The notes: generated by a model not told the origin, from the letters alone. Shown: positions 8,163-17,327, counted from the stretch's first letter. The stretch: DNA of 64,000 nt from Paenibacillus humicola (GCF_028826105.1 NZ_JAQGPL010000001.1:3498501-3562500); one strand, 5' to 3'. Made by a program: numbers and translations.

Positions 8163-9599
8163 TTAGGCACTGAACTTTCCGGAAGTCGACGATGCACCGT
8201 TGATCGAAACATCCGCCTCGGATAGCTGCTCCAGACTTTTTCCTTTCGTTTCCACCCCAAGCTTCCAAGTGGTGATACCCATTATGGCGTACATGATTGC
8301 AATCATTGAAAGCAGTCCAGTCGCCTTGCCGATTTCAAAAATGTATCCCGCCAAATACGGGATGAGACTTGCGCTTACAAGCGCAACGACAACCGAGGCT
8401 CCCGTTCCGAACGCCCGGATTCGTGTCGGATAAATTTCCGGCGCATACAGCCACGTTGTCGTGTTAAGGAGCATAAACATGAGCTGCAGGATCGAACCGA
8501 GCAGAAGGATCATAAACGTCGACTGCGACAAACCGAACAGCAGGGCGATCGCAAAAGCGATCAAGGATCCCCAGCCGAGCACCATTTTCCGGCCAAGCTT
8601 GGCGGCGAAATACGAAGACAGAATCGCTCCGACCAGCCCTCCAGTATTAATGACCATGGAATAGAACAGGCTGTTTACGATCGTAAAGCCTTGTTCCACG
8701 AGGACGGACGGCATAAAAACCGTGATTGCCACCTGCGCGCCGAACGTAAGCGCGGATATGATCCACAGCCCCACCGTCCGTTTCGCCAGGCCTGCCGAGA
8801 AAATATCGCGAAACCGGACTTTTTCCTTCTCGTACGTACCGGCGACGCTGTCAAAAAATTTCTTGATCCGCAGTTTCTTCGCTTTCAGCGTGTTTTGCTC
8901 AAAAATCGACAGCACACGGTTCAACTCGTCCACTTTGCCTCTGGACATCAGGTACCGCGGCGACTCCGGAATATATTTGCGATAGATCCAGAGCAAAACG
9001 GCCGGTGCCGCCAAAATGCCGAGCAGCCACCTCCACGTCACTTCATCCCCGCCCAAAAATGCTGAAAAAGGCCCCAAAATGAGATAAGCAATCGCCGCCG
9101 AAAGGAATATGCCGAGCCCGCCGGCTGCAACATTGACAATGGCGACGGACGAGCCGCGGTTCTTGGTCGGAACGAATTCGCTGACAATCGTAATTCCCGT
9201 GTTCAGCTCACCGCCCAGTCCCAGCCCGACGATAAAACGTCCGAGGAGCAAAATTTCCAGATTAGGCGCAAACGCGGCGATAAGAGCGCCGAACGTATAC
9301 AGCCCCAAATTGTACATGTACGTAATCCGGCGCCCGATCAGATCGCCTAATATGCCTGCAATCAAGGAGCCTACCGCCATACCGCCAAATGTTAAGGTCG
9401 TCAGCAATCCGACCTCGGTCTTCGATAGCCCCCACTGCTGCGTCAGAAGCGGCGCGGCGTATCCGATATTATACTGTTCGATCGCATCGAATACGGCACC
9501 GAGTGCGATCAGAAAAATGAGCCATTTATGCACCGACCGGAATTGGATCCTGTCAATGATGCTGCCGAGCGTTTCGAACTGCTGTTTCAAGCTGTTCAA
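8163..9599 (-). CDS. MFS transporter, metabolite:proton symporter type
   Basis: This 478-residue protein has about twelve membrane spans. It carries the MFS loop motif GDLIGRR (about 84-90) and a second-half counterpart AAKLGRK, plus IPESPRYL after the sixth span as in the sugar/organic-acid porter group. The start is a TTG at 9599, read because GGGGTGA lies seven bases upstream and no in-frame ATG is near. It lies 38 bases after the hydantoinase gene and is probably its operon partner, importing the cyclic ureide or a product of it. The substrate cannot be named from sequence. Confidence 0.85.
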   Translation of the reverse strand: MNSLKQQFETLGSIIDRIQFRSVHKWLIFLIALGAVFDAIEQYNIGYAAPLLTQQWGLSKTEVGLLTTLTFGGMAVGSLIAGILGDLIGRRITYMYNLGLYTFGALIAAFAPNLEILLLGRFIVGLGLGGELNTGITIVSEFVPTKNRGSSVAIVNVAAGGLGIFLSAAIAYLILGPFSAFLGGDEVTWRWLLGILAAPAVLLWIYRKYIPESPRYLMSRGKVDELNRVLSIFEQNTLKAKKLRIKKFFDSVAGTYEKEKVRFRDIFSAGLAKRTVGLWIISALTFGAQVAITVFMPSVLVEQGFTIVNSLFYSMVINTGGLVGAILSSYFAAKLGRKMVLGWGSLIAFAIALLFGLSQSTFMILLLGSILQLMFMLLNTTTWLYAPEIYPTRIRAFGTGASVVVALVSASLIPYLAGYIFEIGKATGLLSMIAIMYAIMGITTWKLGVETKGKSLEQLSEADVSINGASSTSGKFSA

Positions 9600-9637
9600 A
9601 TGCTGTCACCCCGCGCCTCTAATTTGTAATATCGCAT

Positions 9638-11014
9638 TTAAGTCAATATCGGGGAAGTGCGTGGAACGAATTGACCGCGAACGTCCAAGTCCATCATACG
9701 GCCATCGCGTATGACCGGCCTCCCGCCGACGACGACATCGCGCGGCTTTCCCGATACCATTAGTCCTTCGAATGGGGTATAATTGGTTTGCATGTGCAAT
9801 GCACCGGAGGTGATCGCGTATCGAGGGTCCGGGTCAAAGACTACGATATCCGCATCACTTCCGACTTTAATCACCCCTTTTCTCGGATAGAGCCCCATCA
9901 GCTTCGATGCCTTCGTTGAAACCAAGTCCACGAAACGGTTCATGCCGATTTTACCCTTGGCCACACCTTCCGAATAGAGCACCGTTCCCCTCGTCTCGAT
10001 GCCGGGCACGCCGTTCGGCGCCTTCGGAAAGAAATCTTTATATTTCCGTTTTTGCTCGGTATCGTAGCAGCAGTGGTCGCTGTTGATCACGTCAACCGTA
10101 CCGTCGCACACCATTTCCCACAATCCGTCTTGTTCCTCCTGCTCGCGGATCGGCGGACTGCAAATGTAATTTTCGCCGTTATCGTCGCTGTACCGATCCT
10201 GTGTCAGGGCCAAGTAATGCGGGCAAACCTCGGCAAATACCGGGAGTCTCCTCTTCGCCGCGTTCATAAGCGGTCTCGCGCTTTTCGTGCTCATGTGCAC
10301 GAACAGGGACGGCGTCCCCGTGTGCTCGATCAGCGTCATCAGTGCGGCCATCTCCTCGACCTCGGCAATTGCAGGACGACTTAAAGCGTGATACGCCGGA
10401 GTCGTATTTTGCTCCGCTATGAATCTGCCAATGCTGGCATCGATAATGTCCGCGTTCTCGGCGTGAAATTTAGCCAGACCGCCATGGCGGCTCATAATGT
10501 TCAATACTTCCAAAATGACGCCTTTATCGACCATGACCGCGTCTTTATAGACCGTGAACATTTTAATCGACGAAATGCCGCCGGTAACAAGCTCCCGAAC
10601 GTCCCGGAACGACCGGGCGTCCCCTCTCGTAATGCAGCCGTGGAACGAATAATCGATTATGGTGCGGCCTTTGGCTTCCTCAAGCCGCCTGGTGACGGCA
10701 TCCAGCGGAGATTCATCGCCGTAAGGAATCGCGAATTCAACCATCGTCGTCGTTCCGCCGTAAACGGCCGCGACGGATGCACCGTAGAAATCGTCCTTCC
10801 CTTGAAACTCTCCCAGTTTCGTGTTGACATGGACATGGGAATCGATCATGCCCGGCAGCACGTATTTTCCTTTTGCATCGATCGTATCTGCTGCCTCGGG
10901 CATATAGTCCGCCATACCGATGGCAACGATGACGCCGTCCTTGATACCGATGTCGGCGTGCTGCGTCATGTCTGCGTTTACGATCGCTCCGTTACGAATG
11001 ACAAGATCGAGCAT
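9638..11014 (-). CDS. Hydantoinase/dihydropyrimidinase-type cyclic amidohydrolase
   Basis: The enzyme opens cyclic ureides such as dihydropyrimidines, hydantoins or allantoin. The 458-residue product shows the binuclear metal site of this amidohydrolase group: HVH (His60, His62), the lysine normally carboxylated in SIKMF (Lys151), His184 in KFHAEN, His240 in FVHMST and Asp313 in NSDHC. The length matches D-hydantoinases and dihydropyrimidinases (about 460). GAAAGGAG precedes the ATG. It is flanked by a FadR-type regulator and an MFS transporter, so a small catabolic operon is likely. No carbamoylase gene, which would finish the pathway, is nearby. Confidence 0.88.
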   Translation of the reverse strand: MLDLVIRNGAIVNADMTQHADIGIKDGVIVAIGMADYMPEAADTIDAKGKYVLPGMIDSHVHVNTKLGEFQGKDDFYGASVAAVYGGTTTMVEFAIPYGDESPLDAVTRRLEEAKGRTIIDYSFHGCITRGDARSFRDVRELVTGGISSIKMFTVYKDAVMVDKGVILEVLNIMSRHGGLAKFHAENADIIDASIGRFIAEQNTTPAYHALSRPAIAEVEEMAALMTLIEHTGTPSLFVHMSTKSARPLMNAAKRRLPVFAEVCPHYLALTQDRYSDDNGENYICSPPIREQEEQDGLWEMVCDGTVDVINSDHCCYDTEQKRKYKDFFPKAPNGVPGIETRGTVLYSEGVAKGKIGMNRFVDLVSTKASKLMGLYPRKGVIKVGSDADIVVFDPDPRYAITSGALHMQTNYTPFEGLMVSGKPRDVVVGGRPVIRDGRMMDLDVRGQFVPRTSPILT

Positions 11015-11128
11015 AGCACTCTCCTTTCACCTTTCCGTAAGGTTGGAATTTTCGGATATTCCGGCTGCTTTCAAATATCTCCGCTAGCACATCACCTCCT
11101 TCATCCAAAGAAAAATCGCAAAAGTTTG

Positions 11129-11821
11129 TTACAGCAAAAACAATTCTTCCAGATGTTTAATATGGTGAATCATCAATTTACGCGCTTTTTCCAGATCGCG
11201 CTCCCTGATCGCATCGATAATTTCCTGATGCTCTTCGATTTGATGAATGCGCGTCTCCCGGGAATGGAGCACTTTTTTGTTCAAGTTGATCGCGAGCGGA
11301 TGAATCTCGGGCTGAAGAAGCTGCTCGGCGATTTTGAACATCACCTCATTATTCGCGGCAGCGGCCAATTCGCTGTGGAAACGGCTGCCCTGACGGAAAT
11401 ATTCCTCGAAATTGTCATCGAGACATTCCCGCATCCGGTCGACGGACTCTTGTAAGGAGGCGATTTGCTCGGTCGTGGCGCGCTGAACCGCCAAATCGAC
11501 AATGAGCGATTCGATCAGCTGCCGGGCTTCCATCAGCTCGACCGTACTGACGTCTTTCATTTCTTCCAATTTTAATTCAAGGTCTTTTGCATGCGTTTTA
11601 ACATAGGAACCGTCGCCGACCTTAACCTCAAGAATGCCCAATATTTCAAGCACCGCGAGCGCTTCCCGGACGGACGGGCGGCTAACCTGCAGCTTTTCGG
11701 CGATTTCCTTCTCCGACGGAAGCTTTTCTCCCGGCTTGAACGTCCCTTTTAAAATCAGCTGGTTAATCTGCTCGGCAATTTTGACATAAAGCTTTCCGGG
11801 TTTCTTTATACTTTGGAACAT
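11129..11821 (-). CDS. FadR/GntR-family transcriptional regulator
   Basis: The 230-residue product has an N-terminal winged helix with the GntR pattern (PGEKLPSEKEIAEKLQVSR, then SVREALAVLEILGI, about 31-66). The C-terminal helical FCD domain has the usual metal-binding histidines (RFHSEL, EEHQEI, MIHHIKHLE). Such regulators bind small acids and usually repress the adjacent operon. The ATG at 11821 was preferred over a GTG four codons upstream because AAAGGTG is nine bases ahead. It lies directly upstream of the hydantoinase and transporter genes, which it most likely controls together with itself. Confidence 0.88.
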   Translation of the reverse strand: MFQSIKKPGKLYVKIAEQINQLILKGTFKPGEKLPSEKEIAEKLQVSRPSVREALAVLEILGILEVKVGDGSYVKTHAKDLELKLEEMKDVSTVELMEARQLIESLIVDLAVQRATTEQIASLQESVDRMRECLDDNFEEYFRQGSRFHSELAAAANNEVMFKIAEQLLQPEIHPLAINLNKKVLHSRETRIHQIEEHQEIIDAIRERDLEKARKLMIHHIKHLEELFLL

Positions 11822-11877
11822 GATTATGAACACCTTTCGCGGTTAGTCTGCACATGTACCGCCTATAATCTGCCAAC

Positions 11878-11900
11878 TTGCCTGCCTGCCTGACAGGTAA
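11878..11900. promoter_or_regulatory. Candidate operator for the FadR-type regulator
   Basis: TTGCCTG and CAGGTAA form an imperfect inverted repeat with nine bases between the arms. It lies just downstream of the predicted -10, a position suited to repression. Confidence 0.4.
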
Positions 11901-11909
11901 GCTAGTATT

Positions 11910-11938
11910 ATTATCGAGCCCAATTCACAATATGTCAA
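11910..11938 (-). promoter_or_regulatory. Promoter of the FadR-hydantoinase-MFS operon
   Basis: On the minus strand TTGACA and GATAAT are separated by 17 bases, close to the sigma-A consensus, about 90 bases ahead of the regulator start. Confidence 0.65.
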
Positions 11939-12000
11939 TATAGATAACATAAATTCGTTGTGGTCGTAAATAAATAACATATACATAACATACGGGTAAG

Positions 12001-12015
12001 TCTAATCGGATTAGA
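12001..12015. promoter_or_regulatory. Perfect 15-base palindrome
   Basis: TCTAATCGGATTAGA is a perfect palindrome with one central base, upstream of the FadR operon promoter and just past the resE terminator. It may be a protein-binding site. The stretch 11822-12112 otherwise holds only the promoter, the operator candidate and the terminator. Confidence 0.35.
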
Positions 12016-12021
12016 TGGCTT

Positions 12022-12057
12022 AAAACAAAAAAGTCAACCGTCGCGTAACGGTTGACT
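12022..12057 (-). terminator. Terminator of the res operon
   Basis: On the minus strand AGTCAACCGT pairs with ACGGTTGACT and is followed by TTTTTTGTTTT. It lies 55 bases after the resE stop. Confidence 0.85.
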
Positions 12058-12112
12058 CGTAGTTGAATCGAAAATCCATTACTAGCAGCTAGCATTTGCC
12101 CGAAGGCTCCTG

Positions 12113-13564
12113 CTACCCTGCTAAGACAGGAAGCAGCAGCGTAAAGGTCGTGCCCGTTCCGATGACGCTTTCCGCCCGGATACGGCCGTGATGGGCTTCG
12201 ACGATGCTTTTGACGATCGCAAGGCCAAGGCCGGTACCTCCCGACGTCGCAGCGCGCGTACGCGCCTTGTCCGCTTTATAGAACCGTTCGAATATATAGG
12301 GGAGATCCTCGGCCGGTATGCCCTGCCCTTCATCCTGCACCTTCAGCTCTATGAACGGCCTGCGGTCCAACGTCACGGCTCGGCCCGAAATCTTGATTTG
12401 CGCACCTTCCGGCGTATGGCGCAGCGCATTGTCCAGCAGGTTGGTCAGCACCTGCTCCAGCCGGTCCTCGTCGGCGGCCTCCAGCACGAGCGGCTTCTGC
12501 GCCAGCTCGCATTCCAGACGGATGCCGCGTTCCTTCGCATAAACGAGAAACTTGCGATGCACTCTTCTAAGCAGCGCTTCCAGATCGGTGCGGACGAATT
12601 TCATCTCGAAATGGCCGGCTTCCATCCTCGCCAAATCGAGCAGGTCCTTGACGAGACGTCCCATGCGGAGCGATTCGTCGAGAATGACCTGCGCGATCTC
12701 CCGCCGCTCCTCCGGCGATGCCGCGATATCGTCGATCAGCGCCTCGCTGTAGCCCTGGAGCATGGACAGCGGAGTGCGGATTTCATGCGAGACGTTCGCG
12801 ACAAAATCGCGCCTCAGCTTCTCGAGCCGTTCTTCCTCGGTGACGTCGCGCATGACGGCGACAGCTCCGCGCACGGCATCGTTCGACTTGAGCGGCGCCA
12901 TCACGACGGACCAGACCCCGCTTTGCACATGCACCTTGCCCGCCATATCTTTGCCTTCGCGAAGCACCTTGCGGTACTGCTCGAACAAAGGGGCCGGAAC
13001 CTGGCTGAGCGGCCGTCTGCGCCCGCTGTCCGCATCGTCTCCTCCCCAGTCGACCCCGTTCCATCCGTCGATCAGCTGCTGTCCGTTCGGATTGGCCAGC
13101 AGCACACGGCCCTCCGCGTCGAACGTCACGACGGCATCGCTCATGCTTCGCAGAATGCTCGCCAGATGGTCTCGCTCGTTGTTCAGCGCCCGGATCAACG
13201 AATCGAGCTCGGTCGCCATATGATTGAAGGTATTCGCAAGATCCCCGATTTCGTCGTTCGAACGGATCGGGACCCGCGTCCGGTATTCACCCTGCGCAAT
13301 CAAATCCGCGGCCTTCTTCAGCTGAAGGAGCGGCTGCGTAATTTTCGTCGACAGGAAAAAGGCAAAAAACGTCGAAAGCAAAAAACCGATAATCGCGGTA
13401 TAAACGAACAGCATTTTCACCTGATGCGCGTTATTGCTGCCTTGTTCGGTGAATGACATATCGATATACTGCAGCAGGAACATCCCGAGAATAAGCAGCA
13501 CGGTGGCGACGAGCAAAATGATCGTCATCCACAGCTTTCCGACGACGCTACGCCAGAGCAGCAT
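12113..13564 (-). CDS. resE: ResE-type sensor histidine kinase
   Basis: ResE phosphorylates ResD when oxygen is scarce or nitric oxide is present. The 483-residue product has two membrane spans (about 11-32 and 51-71), a HAMP linker (about 72-124), a PAS domain (about 130-240), the phosphoacceptor His260 in SHEIRTP, and an ATPase part with NLLDNALRHTPEG, DEGQGIP and GTGLGLAI. The loop between the spans is only about 18 residues; B. subtilis ResE is about 100 residues longer and has a sizeable outer domain, so sensing here probably relies on the PAS domain. The gene starts one base after the resD stop. Confidence 0.92.
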   Translation of the reverse strand: MLLWRSVVGKLWMTIILLVATVLLILGMFLLQYIDMSFTEQGSNNAHQVKMLFVYTAIIGFLLSTFFAFFLSTKITQPLLQLKKAADLIAQGEYRTRVPIRSNDEIGDLANTFNHMATELDSLIRALNNERDHLASILRSMSDAVVTFDAEGRVLLANPNGQQLIDGWNGVDWGGDDADSGRRRPLSQVPAPLFEQYRKVLREGKDMAGKVHVQSGVWSVVMAPLKSNDAVRGAVAVMRDVTEEERLEKLRRDFVANVSHEIRTPLSMLQGYSEALIDDIAASPEERREIAQVILDESLRMGRLVKDLLDLARMEAGHFEMKFVRTDLEALLRRVHRKFLVYAKERGIRLECELAQKPLVLEAADEDRLEQVLTNLLDNALRHTPEGAQIKISGRAVTLDRRPFIELKVQDEGQGIPAEDLPYIFERFYKADKARTRAATSGGTGLGLAIVKSIVEAHHGRIRAESVIGTGTTFTLLLPVLAG

Positions 13565-13565
13565 C

Positions 13566-14282
13566 TTACTTCGGTACCTCGAGCTTGTAGCCGACGCCCC
13601 ACACGGTCGTGATCATCGCAGCCGCGTCAGGCGATACCTTGTTCAGCTTCTCGCGCAGCCTCTTCACATGGGTGTCGACGGTCCGCAAATCGCCGAAAAA
13701 TTCGTAGTTCCATACATCCTTTAGCAGCTCTTCACGGGAAAATACTTTGTCCGGCGAAATCGCCAAATAATGCAGCAGCTCGTATTCTTTCGGGGTCAGG
13801 CTGACCTCCTGGCCGCCGGCCATGACCCGGTGCGCATCGTGCTCGATGACGAGGTGCGGGAACACGATATTGTTGCTCGTCATCGCATCCTTCGACAGGA
13901 AGGCGGTTGCCGACGAACGGCGCAAAATCGCCTTGACCCGATAGATAACCTCGCGCGGGCTGAACGGCTTCACGACATAGTCGTCAGCCCCCACCTCGAA
14001 GCCCTGCACCCGGTTCATTTCCTCGCCTTTCGCCGTCAGCATGATGACCGGCGTCGCCTTGACCTGCCGCAGGCGGGAACAAACCTCGACCCCGTCGATT
14101 CCGGGGAGCATCACGTCGAGCAGAATCAAATCGAAATCGCTGGCCGTCGCCATCCGAAGCGCCGTCTCGCCGTCCTCGGCTTCCTCAATCGCGTAGCCTT
14201 CCTTCTCCAAATACATTTTCAGCAGTCTGCGAATGCGCTCCTCGTCATCGACGACAAGAATACGGTGCAGCGTTTCGGACAT
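13566..14282 (-). CDS. resD: ResD-type response regulator (OmpR family)
   Basis: ResD activates genes for respiration, cytochrome synthesis and anaerobic growth after phosphorylation by ResE. The 238-residue product has an acidic pocket (VVDDEE, about 10-15), the phosphorylated aspartate in LILLDVMLPG (about Asp56), the lysine in VVKPFSPRE, and a C-terminal winged helix typical of the OmpR group (LTPKEYELLHYLA, TVDTHVKRLREKL). I chose the ATG at 14282 because AAAGGGG precedes it; the TTG seven codons upstream has no site. The order resA-B-C-D-E is the same as in B. subtilis. Confidence 0.94.
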   Translation of the reverse strand: MSETLHRILVVDDEERIRRLLKMYLEKEGYAIEEAEDGETALRMATASDFDLILLDVMLPGIDGVEVCSRLRQVKATPVIMLTAKGEEMNRVQGFEVGADDYVVKPFSPREVIYRVKAILRRSSATAFLSKDAMTSNNIVFPHLVIEHDAHRVMAGGQEVSLTPKEYELLHYLAISPDKVFSREELLKDVWNYEFFGDLRTVDTHVKRLREKLNKVSPDAAAMITTVWGVGYKLEVPK

Positions 14283-14309
14283 GCGGACCAGACCCCTTTC
14301 CAATAATAG

Positions 14310-15575
14310 TTAATCCACGCCTGCGTAGGAATGCAGGCCAACCAGCACCAGGTTGACGCCGATTAACGTGAACATGACGACAACGAAGCCGATGACGCCG
14401 AGCCAGGCCGATTTCGAGCCGTGCCACCCTCTCGACAGCCTGAGATGCAGATAGGCGGTATAATAAAGCCACGTGATGAGCGCCCACACTTCCTTCGGAT
14501 CCCATCCCCAAAAGCGGGACCAAGCTTCGTACGCCCAGATCATCGCAAACACGAGTGCGCCCAGCGTGAAGATCGGATAGCCGATCGCGATGGCGCGGTA
14601 ACTGATTTCATCCAGATCGTCCGGATCGATGCTGTTCATCACCGGATTGATAATCGCGCCGATTGGCCGGCGCAGCGCGAGGCGGATCAGCCCGTACAGG
14701 ATGCCGCCCGCGATCACCGACCAGACGAGCGTGTTCAGCTTTTTGGCCGCATTGACGCCTTTCATCCAATAGGGTGTTTCCAATAGGCCATCCTTTATAC
14801 CGATGAACGAATCGATTTTCTCCACGCGGCTGTTGTACGGTTTGAAAATCGGCGGCATCGTATATTCCACCGTATTCGTCGTGTTATTTTCGATGCCGTT
14901 CGTATCGATCGAAACGGTCTCCTGCACGAAAGTCGCTTCGTAGCCGGCGGCGCGGAAAGCGAAGACCGAGCCGAGGAAGCCGATCATCACCACGACGATA
15001 AAGAGCAGAAATTCGACCCAGCGCTGCGCGCGGCGGGCACGGGGTCCCGATTCCTTGAAGCTGACGGTGCGCAGCAAATACATGAATGCCGTGGCGAAGC
15101 CGACGGCGAAAAACGCTTCGCCCAGCGCGGCCGTCGTCACGTGGATGCGCAGCCAATACGAATCGAGCGCCGGGATGAGCGGCTGCACCTCCTGCGGAAA
15201 TACCGAGGCGTACGCGACTATGATGACGGTGAGCGGCAGCGTAAACAGGCCGATCAGCGGTTTGCGGTAGATCGCGTAGACGATGACGAAGGCGAACATG
15301 ATCGCCATGGCCAGAAACGTCATGAATTCGTACATATTGCTGGTCGGTATATGGCCGCCGCCGATCCACCGCGTAACGAAGAAGGTGACATGCGACAGGA
15401 AACCGAGCAGCGAGGTTACGAACGCGATTCGACCCCACCGGCGAAGATGCTTCTCCGGATCGCGGTTGCTGAATTTTTGTCCTGCAACGGCGACGGCGTA
15501 GAACAAAAATCCGAAGCAGTACAGGAAGAAGGCAACCAGAAACATGTTGCTGCTGAAATTAAGTAAGGAATTCAC
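14310..15575 (-). CDS. resC: Cytochrome c biogenesis protein ResC (CcsB/CcsA type)
   Basis: With ResB this polytopic protein forms the System II haem-handling machine that attaches haem to apocytochrome c outside the membrane. The 421-residue product has eight or so hydrophobic segments. Its WWD-type haem motif is WGWDPKEVWALITWLYY, and external histidines lie near the spans (LSHVTFF, LRIHVTT). The GTG at 15575 follows GGAGGG and overlaps the resB stop as GTGA, so the two are translationally coupled. The length matches B. subtilis ResC. Confidence 0.93.
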   Translation of the reverse strand: MNSLLNFSSNMFLVAFFLYCFGFLFYAVAVAGQKFSNRDPEKHLRRWGRIAFVTSLLGFLSHVTFFVTRWIGGGHIPTSNMYEFMTFLAMAIMFAFVIVYAIYRKPLIGLFTLPLTVIIVAYASVFPQEVQPLIPALDSYWLRIHVTTAALGEAFFAVGFATAFMYLLRTVSFKESGPRARRAQRWVEFLLFIVVVMIGFLGSVFAFRAAGYEATFVQETVSIDTNGIENNTTNTVEYTMPPIFKPYNSRVEKIDSFIGIKDGLLETPYWMKGVNAAKKLNTLVWSVIAGGILYGLIRLALRRPIGAIINPVMNSIDPDDLDEISYRAIAIGYPIFTLGALVFAMIWAYEAWSRFWGWDPKEVWALITWLYYTAYLHLRLSRGWHGSKSAWLGVIGFVVVMFTLIGVNLVLVGLHSYAGVD

Positions 15576-17236
15576 GCTTTGTTCCCTCCGTTATCGAGCG
15601 ACTTCGGCTCGACGCTGATGCCCGCGCCGCCGAGCGCGGCCGCAACTTCGGCACGCATGCCGTAATTGTTTTTGTTCGTATGCGCTCCGAGCGTTATCCG
15701 CCGCCCGTCAACCCGGACCCAGATCCGGCGGTGGAACCAGTAAGCACCGATAAACAAACCGAACAGGCTGATTCCCGCTCCGAACCAGATGAAGGGCATC
15801 GCCCGGTCCGAGCGGATATCGAGTGACGAGATCGCGCCGGCGAACGTCACGTTCTGCATCGAACCGACCTTGATCTCGAATTTATTGGCGATTGCGCCGT
15901 TAATCGCATCCTGGCTAAAGTTCACTTTATCGATCTCGCGCGGGAAGTACATATACGGGACGCCCTGCGGGTCGATGCCGGGTCCTTTAATCAGAAAGAT
16001 GAAGGCCGGAGCATTCGGCTCGGACGATTTCGTCGTCGGCTGACCGTTCGCATCAAGCGCAAAATCCATATAGTTCTGCTTCAGCTCGAGCGTATACGGT
16101 CCAACCTTGATCGTGCGCGGCGCGTTCTTCATGGGCAGGTCGAACGGTCCGTAGGTTTTTCCCGTCGTTTTGTCGATCAGCACGGGCTTGACCGCTTTCA
16201 GCTTGGGCGTATCGTCGAAGCTGAACTGATACGCCTTCAGGCCTTTGTACGACAGCGGATCGTTTACCTGGATGTTATGCCGGGCGACCTCGACCAGCGT
16301 CGGCTTCACCGACGGATCACCGCAATTCGCCGTGCATTGGTATAGCGCCGCCTGAGTCTCGTACAACTTGGCGCGCTGCGTCCCTTTCAGATCCTTCGGA
16401 AGCTCGGCGTCCGTATAATATTGCACGGTAAACTTTACGTTCTTGATGTAATAATTCGTATCCGGAATCTGCATCGCTTCGCCTTCCGGAATCGACATGT
16501 ATTCATCCTTGGTCCATCCCGGAATCGTGCGCAGCAGCACGGAAAGCAGAAACACGATCAGCCCGATATGATTGATGTACGGCCCCCAGCGGCTGAAGCG
16601 GTTTTTTTCGGCAAACAGCGCCGTCCCCTCCGTATGCACGCGGTAGCGCTTGCGACGGAGCTGGGCGGCCAGCTTCTCCGTAAACGCCTCCGGCTCCCCG
16701 TCGATCGTGCCTTCGTAGACCGTCCGCTGTCTCGTCAAAAACAGAAAATGCTTGCGGATTTGCTGCTTGTTCAGCGCCCGGTACAGCGGCAGTACGCGGT
16801 CCAGGCTGCAAATGACGAGCGAGGTGGCGATCATGACCAGCAGGGCGATAAACCACCACGATTGGTACGTATGCGACAGGCCGAGCTTGTAATACCATTC
16901 GCCGATCCAGCCGTACCGGTCCTTGTAATACGTAGTTGGATCAAACGAAACGAACGCGTTTTCCTGTTTAAAGATCGTGCCGACGATGGACGCCAGCAGC
17001 GTAATGACGATCAGCCGGACGGCAATCTTAACCGAAGAGAAGAATTTCCACACCTGGTCAAGCACGTTCGGATTGCTTTTCTGCGAGCGGCGGGCGACGC
17101 CGTCGTATCTCATCTCAAGCGGGCCTTCGCTCTCCGCCACTTCCTGATCGAGCGGATTGCCGCAGTTTTCGCAGAGCACGGTGCCGACCGGATTCTGATG
17201 GCCGCATTCGCATTTCGTGTTTTCAAAAGAGAGCAA
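15572..17236 (-). CDS. resB: Cytochrome c biogenesis protein ResB with N-terminal zinc ribbon
   Basis: ResB (Ccs1) works with ResC in System II cytochrome c maturation. The 554-residue product has membrane spans near 76-95, 120-142, 210-230 and 495-515, and a large extracytoplasmic region between the last two. Unusually it begins with about 30 residues bearing CECGHQ and CENCGNP, a four-cysteine zinc ribbon on the cytoplasmic side that classical ResB lacks. The start is a TTG at 17236 with AGGAGGT six bases ahead. Two hairpin repeats lie immediately upstream of this site. It overlaps resC by four bases. Confidence 0.92.
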   Translation of the reverse strand: MLSFENTKCECGHQNPVGTVLCENCGNPLDQEVAESEGPLEMRYDGVARRSQKSNPNVLDQVWKFFSSVKIAVRLIVITLLASIVGTIFKQENAFVSFDPTTYYKDRYGWIGEWYYKLGLSHTYQSWWFIALLVMIATSLVICSLDRVLPLYRALNKQQIRKHFLFLTRQRTVYEGTIDGEPEAFTEKLAAQLRRKRYRVHTEGTALFAEKNRFSRWGPYINHIGLIVFLLSVLLRTIPGWTKDEYMSIPEGEAMQIPDTNYYIKNVKFTVQYYTDAELPKDLKGTQRAKLYETQAALYQCTANCGDPSVKPTLVEVARHNIQVNDPLSYKGLKAYQFSFDDTPKLKAVKPVLIDKTTGKTYGPFDLPMKNAPRTIKVGPYTLELKQNYMDFALDANGQPTTKSSEPNAPAFIFLIKGPGIDPQGVPYMYFPREIDKVNFSQDAINGAIANKFEIKVGSMQNVTFAGAISSLDIRSDRAMPFIWFGAGISLFGLFIGAYWFHRRIWVRVDGRRITLGAHTNKNNYGMRAEVAAALGGAGISVEPKSLDNGGNKA

Positions 17237-17250
17237 AATGAGACCTCCTA

Positions 17251-17327
17251 GCGTTTTCCGGAGGAAAACGCAACTTCGTAAGCATAAGCCGAGCGTTTTC
17301 CGGAGGAAAACGCAGCTTCGTAAGCAT
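17251..17327 (-). repeat. Paired palindromic repeats upstream of resB
   Basis: Two 35-base copies start at 17251 and 17293 (42-base period). Each holds the perfect palindrome GCGTTTTCC-GGA-GGAAAACGC followed by CTTCGTAAGCAT. On the resB mRNA the hairpin is GCGTTTTCC-TCC-GGAAAACGC; it carries CCTCC, which could pair with the AGGAGG of resB that begins only one base after the nearer copy. Confidence 0.8.
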
